A program made the position numbers and the translations under genes. Positions 5,646 through 9,891 of a stretch of DNA of 9,891 nt are shown one piece after another. Source of the DNA: Bacillota bacterium. GTDB lineage: Bacteria > Bacillota > Clostridia > Oscillospirales > Oscillospiraceae. Numbering within the stretch: position 1 is the stretch's first letter; each line of letters starts with the position of its first letter. A model generated the notes under the pieces. The model saw only the letters and a list, made by a program, of their open reading frames with translations. It was not told the origin of the DNA and searched no databases. The DNA lies in contig WQUU01000229.1 of NCBI GenBank assembly GCA_009781925.1, positions 1 to 9,891 on the forward strand. Reading direction: 5' to 3'.

Positions 5646-6721
5646 AATTGAAAAGAGTAGGAATATTGACCAGCGGCGGAGATTGTCCGGGGCTGAACTC
5701 AGCCATCCGCGGAGTTGCAAAAACGCTGTACCGGCGTATACCCGGGGCGGAAATCGTGGGTATCGTGGGCGGCTACACCGGGCTCATCGAAAAAGACTGC
5801 CGCGTCATGCGGCCGGAGGATTTCTATGATATTCTGACCTTGGGCGGGACAATTCTGCACACAACGCGCCAGCGTTTCAAGACCATGCGGGACGAGGACG
5901 AACCGGGCCACAACAAATTGGACAAGATCGTGCGCAACTATAAAGAACTGGGGCTGGATTGCCTGTGTACGCTGGGCGGAAACGGAACCCACAAAACCGC
6001 CGACCTGCTGGCCTCGGAGGGGCTCAATATCGTGGCCCTGCCCAAGACGATCGACAACGATGTCTGGGGTACGGATGAGACCTTTGGATTTCATACGGCG
6101 GTGGAGTTGGGCGCCGGAATTGTGGATCGGGTATATACGACGGCGGAGTCCCACTCGCGCGTCATTGTCGTTGAGGTGATGGGCAACAAGTTCGGATGGC
6201 TGGCGCTGGCGACCGGAGTGGCCAGCGGCGCCGAGGCGATTGTGATCCCGGAAATTCCCTATCACATCCAAAAGATCAATGAGGCAATTGTGAACAGAGT
6301 GAACGCGGGCCGGGCCTATTCCGTGGTGATTGTGGCGGAAGGCGCCTGTTCCGCTGAGGAGGCCGGCATAAAACGCAAGGAACGCATGATCAAGAGGGCT
6401 GAGGAGGGCTTTTTGACTGTCTCGGCCAAACTCTCAAAGGAGATACAGGCGGATACGGGCATCGAGACCAGGACGATGACGCCCGGTTATTACCTGCGGG
6501 GCGGTTCTCCCTCCGCCTATGACCGCATTTTGACAACGCAGTTTGGCGCGTATGCGGCTGAGCTCATTTGTCACGATGTGTACGGCGTGACCGTGGCCAA
6601 AAAGGATGGCATAATCACCCACAACAGATTGGCGGACGTCGCCGGCAAGCCGAAGCCGATTCCGCTGAGGCACCCGCTGATCGCCGCGGCAAGAGATACC
6701 GGAATTTCGTTCGCTGACTGA
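5642..6721 (+). CDS. pfkA: 6-phosphofructokinase, GGNGT/PKTIDND type
   Basis: This enzyme phosphorylates fructose 6-phosphate to fructose 1,6-bisphosphate, the committed step of glycolysis. The 359 residues show TSGGDCPGLNS (10-20), the donor-site GGNGTHKTA (112-120), catalytic Asp138 in PKTIDND (134-140), MGNKFGWLA (180-188) and the F6P site YYLRGGSPSAYDR. Gly115, equivalent to E. coli Gly104, is the ATP-type residue (PPi enzymes have Asp). Lys135, equivalent to E. coli 124, is the PPi-type residue, and Asn114 replaces the metal-binding Asp103. This mix occurs in a clostridial subgroup usually annotated as ATP-dependent, so donor preference is not certain. The ATG overlaps the ppk1 stop (ATGA). 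GAGGAG is only 2 nt from this ATG but 8 nt from a TTG at 5648, which would give the family-like start MKRVGILTSGGD. Its place between ppk1 and phosphate-transport genes is unusual for a glycolytic gene. Confidence 0.93.
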   Translation: MKLKRVGILTSGGDCPGLNSAIRGVAKTLYRRIPGAEIVGIVGGYTGLIEKDCRVMRPEDFYDILTLGGTILHTTRQRFKTMRDEDEPGHNKLDKIVRNYKELGLDCLCTLGGNGTHKTADLLASEGLNIVALPKTIDNDVWGTDETFGFHTAVELGAGIVDRVYTTAESHSRVIVVEVMGNKFGWLALATGVASGAEAIVIPEIPYHIQKINEAIVNRVNAGRAYSVVIVAEGACSAEEAGIKRKERMIKRAEEGFLTVSAKLSKEIQADTGIETRTMTPGYYLRGGSPSAYDRILTTQFGAYAAELICHDVYGVTVAKKDGIITHNRLADVAGKPKPIPLRHPLIAAARDTGISFAD

Positions 6722-6738
6722 CAGGAAGGGAGCTACCG

Positions 6739-7356
6739 ATGATGAATAAGAAGGAAACGATGTTTTTTGACCGCTTTGGGGATATGGCGGAATACGCCTA
6801 TCAGGCGGCGACCGCGCTGGAGCATATGCTGGTGGACTATACGGGTGCGGCGTCCGGGCTGGTGAAGATCTCCGAGATAGAATCTGCCTGCGACGCGGTG
6901 CTCCACGAGATTTTTCAGAAAGCCAACGTGGCGTTTGTCACGCCGATCGACCGGGAAGATATTTTCCTCATCGCGAAGGAACTCGACAACATCGTGGATT
7001 ACATTGACGACGCCGCCTATGGCTTTGACATCTTCAATGTCAAGACCATAAGCCCCGGCGCAAAGGCGTTCGTGCCCCTCATCGTCCAGGCGACCGTGGC
7101 GCTGAAAGAATTGCTCCGCGAAATGATCCACATGAAAACCGGGAAAGCCATGATGGATCTCATCATTGAAATTAACCGGCTGGAAGCCGAGGGGGATATC
7201 AAATACCGGGCGGCGATGAAGAAGCTGTTTACGGACGAGCGTGACGCGGTCGATCTGATCAAGTGGCGCGCCATTTACGATTACTTGGAGAACGCGCTGG
7301 ACGCCTGCGAATACGTGGCGAACGTCATCGAGGGAGTTGTGATGAAGCATGGGTAA
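6739..7356 (+). CDS. DUF47 / PhoU-like accessory protein of the phosphate transporter
   Basis: Proteins of this family (DUF47, PhoU_div) are cytoplasmic helical bundles commonly encoded next to Pit transporters and thought to modulate phosphate uptake. The 205 residues are mostly helical with two PhoU-like halves. The first has IESACD (47-52), TPIDREDIFLIAKELDNIVDYIDD (68-91) with the acidic metal-binding pattern, and the second has INRLEAEGD (145-153) with the closing AIYDYLENALDACEYVANVIEGVV (178-201). No membrane segment is present. AAGGGAG lies 6 nt before the ATG at 6739. It follows pfkA by 17 bp and overlaps pit by 8 nt, so it is translationally linked to the transporter, the classical arrangement. 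Confidence 0.93.
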   Translation: MMNKKETMFFDRFGDMAEYAYQAATALEHMLVDYTGAASGLVKISEIESACDAVLHEIFQKANVAFVTPIDREDIFLIAKELDNIVDYIDDAAYGFDIFNVKTISPGAKAFVPLIVQATVALKELLREMIHMKTGKAMMDLIIEINRLEAEGDIKYRAAMKKLFTDERDAVDLIKWRAIYDYLENALDACEYVANVIEGVVMKHG

Positions 7357-8371
7357 TCCGGCGCTGCCAAGTCTGATCATCGTGATTGTCCTCGCGGTCT
7401 CTTTCGATATTGTCAACGGTTTTCACGACTCCGCAAACGCCATTGCGACCTCGATCTCCACCCGTGTGCTGTCCCCCAGGGTGGCGATCCTCATGGCCGC
7501 GGTCTGCAATTTTTTTGGCGCGCTGATCAGCCACAATGTCGCGGGCACCATCTCCCAGGGGCTGGTGCACGGAAACGTAGAACAATACGTGATCATTTCC
7601 GCCTTGATCGGCGCGATTGCCTGGAACCTCATCACATGGAGGCTGGGTCTGCCCAGCAGTTCCTCCCACGCGCTCATCGGCGCGCTTTTGGGCAGCGTAC
7701 TCATGGATACGCTGAGCGCGGGCGACGTGATCTGGAGCGGGCTTTTGGCCAAAGTGGTTTTGCCCTTGGTGCTGTCTCCTGTGGCCGGATTCATCGTCGC
7801 GTTTCTGTTTATGAAACTGCTGCTTTGGCTGCTGGCGTCGGTCAGCCGGCTTGTCGTCAACAGGTGGTTTTCAAAACTGCAAATCATTTCCGCCGCCTTC
7901 ATGGCGCTGTCCCACGGCATGAACGACGCCCAGAAATCCATGGGAATCATCACCCTCGCGCTGATCAGCGGCGGATTTTTAGTCCCGCCGCAGAGCGGTC
8001 AGGCTGCGGTTCCGGTCTGGGTGATCCTGCTGTGCGCCGCGGCGATGGCGATTGGGACGTCCATGGGCGGGTCACGCATCATCAAGACCGTCGGTATGAA
8101 GATGATCAAGCTCACCACCGTTGACGGCTTTGCCGCCGAGGCCTCCGCCGGCGCGGTCATCACGGTCATGTCGGCCCTCGGCAATCCCCTCTCCACCACC
8201 CACGTCATCACCTCGGCGATCATGGGCGTTGGCAGCGCGAAGCGATTCTCCTCAGTGCGATGGTCGGTGGTTCGCAGTATGGTTTTGGCCTGGGTCGTCA
8301 CCCTGCCGATCTCAGCGCTGCTGGGCGCGGCGATGGTGCTGCTGGTGAAGGCGGTCATAAGGATATCATAA
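7349..8371 (+). CDS. pit: PiT-family inorganic phosphate transporter
   Basis: PiT proteins are integral-membrane, ion-coupled, low-affinity transporters of phosphate or metal-phosphate. The 340-residue protein is hydrophobic throughout, with about ten membrane spans. It carries both PiT signature halves: FDIVNGFHDSANAIAT (19-34) with GLPSSSSHALIG (100-111), and SHGMNDAQKSMGII (188-201) with GNPLSTTHVITSAIMGVG (278-295). The paired Asn-Asp/Asp-Ser and Ser-Ser-His/Thr-Thr-His motifs reflect the inverted repeat that builds the phosphate site. The length fits bacterial PiT of the short type, without the large cytoplasmic loop of E. coli PitA. The start overlaps the DUF47 stop by 8 nt. It is the last gene of the operon, and its stop codon runs into the terminator stem. 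Confidence 0.96.
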   Translation: MGNPALPSLIIVIVLAVSFDIVNGFHDSANAIATSISTRVLSPRVAILMAAVCNFFGALISHNVAGTISQGLVHGNVEQYVIISALIGAIAWNLITWRLGLPSSSSHALIGALLGSVLMDTLSAGDVIWSGLLAKVVLPLVLSPVAGFIVAFLFMKLLLWLLASVSRLVVNRWFSKLQIISAAFMALSHGMNDAQKSMGIITLALISGGFLVPPQSGQAAVPVWVILLCAAAMAIGTSMGGSRIIKTVGMKMIKLTTVDGFAAEASAGAVITVMSALGNPLSTTHVITSAIMGVGSAKRFSSVRWSVVRSMVLAWVVTLPISALLGAAMVLLVKAVIRIS

Positions 8372-8404
8372 ACCGCCGCCCCTTATCCTAGCCGGGCGGC
8401 GGTT
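8371..8404. terminator. GC-rich hairpin between convergent pit and ppk2, likely bidirectional
   Basis: AACCGCCGCCC (8371-8381) and GGGCGGCGGTT (8394-8404) form a perfect 11-bp stem with a 12-nt loop, starting at the last base of the pit stop codon. The T-tract afterwards is short and interrupted on both strands. It is nonetheless the only terminator candidate for both convergent units, in a 64-bp gap. Confidence 0.75.
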
Positions 8405-8435
8405 TGTGATTCTTCAAATCTGCTGTTTGTCACGG

Positions 8436-9344
8436 TTATAGCGCGGGAACTGAGTTCTTTTTTTGCTTTTCATTTAGGAGCTGCGCCTTAATTTCCGCGA
8501 GCTCGCTCATCTGGGCCTCCGGAACCTCAGGATAGGAAAGGTGCAGCTGGCTGATGCGCTCATTGACGATTTTTGATACGGCAAGCTGTGTAAACCATTT
8601 ATTGTCAGCCGGTACAATGTACCACGGGACTTTTGCGGTCGCGGTGTGGGAGATTGCCTCTTCGAACGCCGTCTGATAATTATCCCACAGCGCGCGTTCT
8701 TTCATGTCGGCCACGGAGAGCTTCCAGTTTTTCTCTTTCTGGTCGATCCGTTTTAAAAACCGCTTTCTCTGCTCGCCCTTTGACAGATGCAGGAAAAATT
8801 TGATGATGATAAACCCGTTATTGCTGAGATATTTCTCATAATCCCGGATTTCATCATAGCGCCGTTTCCAAAAAGCCTTGTCTATGTCGTTGAGAGAATC
8901 GATTCCCGGAATTTTTTCGCTCAGCACAAACTCAGGATGTACTTTGGTGATCAGCACCTCCTCATAATAGGAGCGGTTAAAAATACCGATTTTGCCGCGT
9001 TCGGGAAGATTTTTATTGATTCGCCACAGATAATCGTGGCTCAAATCTTCCTCCGACGGCGTTTTAAAGCTGACGACACGGCAGCCCTGCGGGTTGATGC
9101 CGCTCATCACATGGCTGATTGTGGAATCCTTACCGGCCGCGTCAATCCCCTGGAACACGATTAAAACCGCGTACCTGCCCTGCGCGTAAAGCATGTCCTG
9201 CATTGCGCGCAGCTTGTTGATATCTTGTTCGACTTCTCCCAGAGCTTCAGCCTTATCGTGAAAATCGGCCGTATCGTCGGGAGCCCATTGTTTCAGTGAC
9301 AATTTGTCTTTGCCATCGTACCGAAACTGCTTTTCATAATCCAT
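8436..9344 (-). CDS. ppk2: Polyphosphate kinase 2 family, polyphosphate:nucleotide phosphotransferase (class III-like)
   Basis: PPK2 enzymes use polyphosphate as phosphoryl donor to make nucleoside di- or triphosphates. The class III type acts on both AMP and ADP. The 302 residues form a P-loop kinase fold: Walker A GIDAAGKDS (66-74), then INPQGCRVVSFKTPSEEDLSHDYLWR (83-108), Walker B IGIFNRSYYEEV (119-130), and a basic lid region around LSKGEQRKRFLKRI. The N-terminal start (KLSLKQWAPDDTADF) and DYLWRINKNLP...GIFNRSYYE closely resemble the Meiothermus class III enzyme, and this class assignment is by motif resemblance only. The C-terminal tail (about 275-302) is charged and probably extra. 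GAGGT lies 6 nt before the ATG. The gene converges on the ppk1-pit operon, suggesting one locus makes polyphosphate and spends it. Confidence 0.93.
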   Translation of the reverse strand: MDYEKQFRYDGKDKLSLKQWAPDDTADFHDKAEALGEVEQDINKLRAMQDMLYAQGRYAVLIVFQGIDAAGKDSTISHVMSGINPQGCRVVSFKTPSEEDLSHDYLWRINKNLPERGKIGIFNRSYYEEVLITKVHPEFVLSEKIPGIDSLNDIDKAFWKRRYDEIRDYEKYLSNNGFIIIKFFLHLSKGEQRKRFLKRIDQKEKNWKLSVADMKERALWDNYQTAFEEAISHTATAKVPWYIVPADNKWFTQLAVSKIVNERISQLHLSYPEVPEAQMSELAEIKAQLLNEKQKKNSVPAL

Positions 9345-9384
9345 TTTGCTACCTCAATAACAATAAAAAGTATGAGTCGGGGAT

Positions 9385-9412
9385 ATTATAGCACAAAAAT
9401 GCGCCGATTCAA
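9385..9412 (-). promoter_or_regulatory. Promoter of ppk2
   Basis: On the minus strand TTGAAT (9412-9407), a 16-bp spacer and a perfect TATAAT (9390-9385) form a good sigma-A promoter about 40 nt upstream of the ppk2 ATG. Its -35 box directly abuts the ribosome site of the divergent gene at 9425. Confidence 0.7.
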
Positions 9413-9424
9413 GAGGAGATTGCG

Positions 9425-9891
9425 ATGAACGTCAAACAATTTATTAAAATACTGCTTTTGGCCATATTCGTCTGTCTCGCCGCGGGCGTGGGGCTGTTCC
9501 TTTATAACGCAAACCATGCTTATAATATCCGCGACGGCTTCAGCTCTGTCCCGCTGCAATTCGATCCAGATGATTCCTCGTCAACGATCACGTGGCACGG
9601 CTCGCAGGTAACCGTCCACGGCGGCTTTGTAAAAGGCGTTCAATCGGGCGGCTTCAACGGTGACAGCCTGGTTATCCGGGCCTTGTCGCCCCTGCCTTCG
9701 ATAGAAATAAAAAACGGAGACCAGTTATATGCCCGAACCATGTCTATTACCCTTGAGAACGTCAACCCTGATTTTTACGCAAAACAGATTGATCCGAGCT
9801 TGAGCCCATCAAGAACCGCTGTAAACACCCTGGAGTTTACGCTTGACGCAAACCCGAATGCGGAAATAAATATTGTGCCCGCGACGCCCTC
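9425..9891 (+). CDS. Membrane-anchored extracytoplasmic protein of unknown function, N-terminal part (cut by window edge)
   Basis: The frame stays open to the right edge for 155 codons and starts MNVKQFIKILLLAIFV. Residues about 7-27 form one hydrophobic segment preceded by two lysines, typical of a signal anchor or uncleaved signal peptide; no lipobox cysteine follows it. The rest is polar, rich in Ser, Asn, Asp and Gly, with alternating strand-like segments (STITWHGSQVTVHGGFV, SITLENVNPDFY, NTLEFTLDA), suggesting a secreted beta-sandwich domain outside the membrane. GAGGAG (9413-9418) lies 6 nt before the ATG, a strong initiation site. I do not recognise the family. A phosphatase or phosphate-binding role would suit the neighbourhood, but nothing visible supports it. 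No clear plus-strand promoter is seen in the 80-bp gap apart from a weak TATTAT at 9384-9389. Confidence 0.8.
   Translation, partial: MNVKQFIKILLLAIFVCLAAGVGLFLYNANHAYNIRDGFSSVPLQFDPDDSSSTITWHGSQVTVHGGFVKGVQSGGFNGDSLVIRALSPLPSIEIKNGDQLYARTMSITLENVNPDFYAKQIDPSLSPSRTAVNTLEFTLDANPNAEINIVPATP

Noticed and set aside
6733..7416. 227-residue minus-strand frame opposite the DUF47 gene
   Set aside because: The plus strand encodes a clear DUF47 protein with a ribosome site and pit coupling. The antisense translation is rich in His/Arg/Val and resembles no family.

Overview
The window (about 9.9 kb, moderately GC-rich) looks like chromosomal DNA of a Gram-positive anaerobe of the class Clostridia, probably Oscillospirales-like. 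Pointers are the T-box leader in front of tryptophan genes, strong GGAGG-type ribosome binding sites, a BcrC-type PAP2 phosphatase, a phosphofructokinase of the clostridial GGNGT/PKTIDND type, and a palindromic repeat resembling those scattered in such genomes. The taxonomic call is inference from gene style, not from a marker gene.

Positions 1-2642, minus strand: a tryptophan biosynthesis operon. A promoter at 2614-2642 drives a T-box leader (about 2607-2326) with a UGG (Trp) specifier, an antiterminator whose UGGC bulge fits the tRNA-Trp acceptor end, and an overlapping intrinsic terminator. Then follow trpB, trpA (8-nt overlap) and, after a 78-bp double-hairpin repeat, the first 81 codons of trpD, which leaves the window at its left edge. 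The order B-A-D differs from the usual trpEGDCFBA.

Positions 2636-3420, plus strand: a single BcrC-like undecaprenyl-diphosphatase gene. It is transcribed divergently from the trp operon, from a promoter whose -35 box lies on top of the trp -35 box, and it ends at a strong intrinsic terminator.

Positions 3428-8404, plus strand: a four-gene operon ppk1 - pfkA - DUF47 (PhoU-like) - pit, with 4-nt overlap, 17-bp gap and 8-nt overlap at its junctions. It combines polyphosphate synthesis, 6-phosphofructokinase, and a low-affinity phosphate transporter with its accessory protein. A GC-rich hairpin closes it. Convergent on the minus strand (9344-8436) is a class III-like PPK2, which uses polyphosphate to phosphorylate nucleotides. 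Together they form a phosphate import / polyphosphate storage / polyphosphate spending cluster with a glycolytic kinase embedded.

Positions 9425-9891, plus strand: the start of an unrecognised membrane-anchored extracytoplasmic protein, divergent from ppk2 and cut by the right edge.

No rRNA, tRNA, CRISPR array or transposase gene was seen. The most interesting points are the polyphosphate/phosphate/PFK operon, the mixed active-site signature of its PFK, the overlapping divergent promoters, and the rearranged T-box trp operon with a repeat at the trpA/trpD junction.
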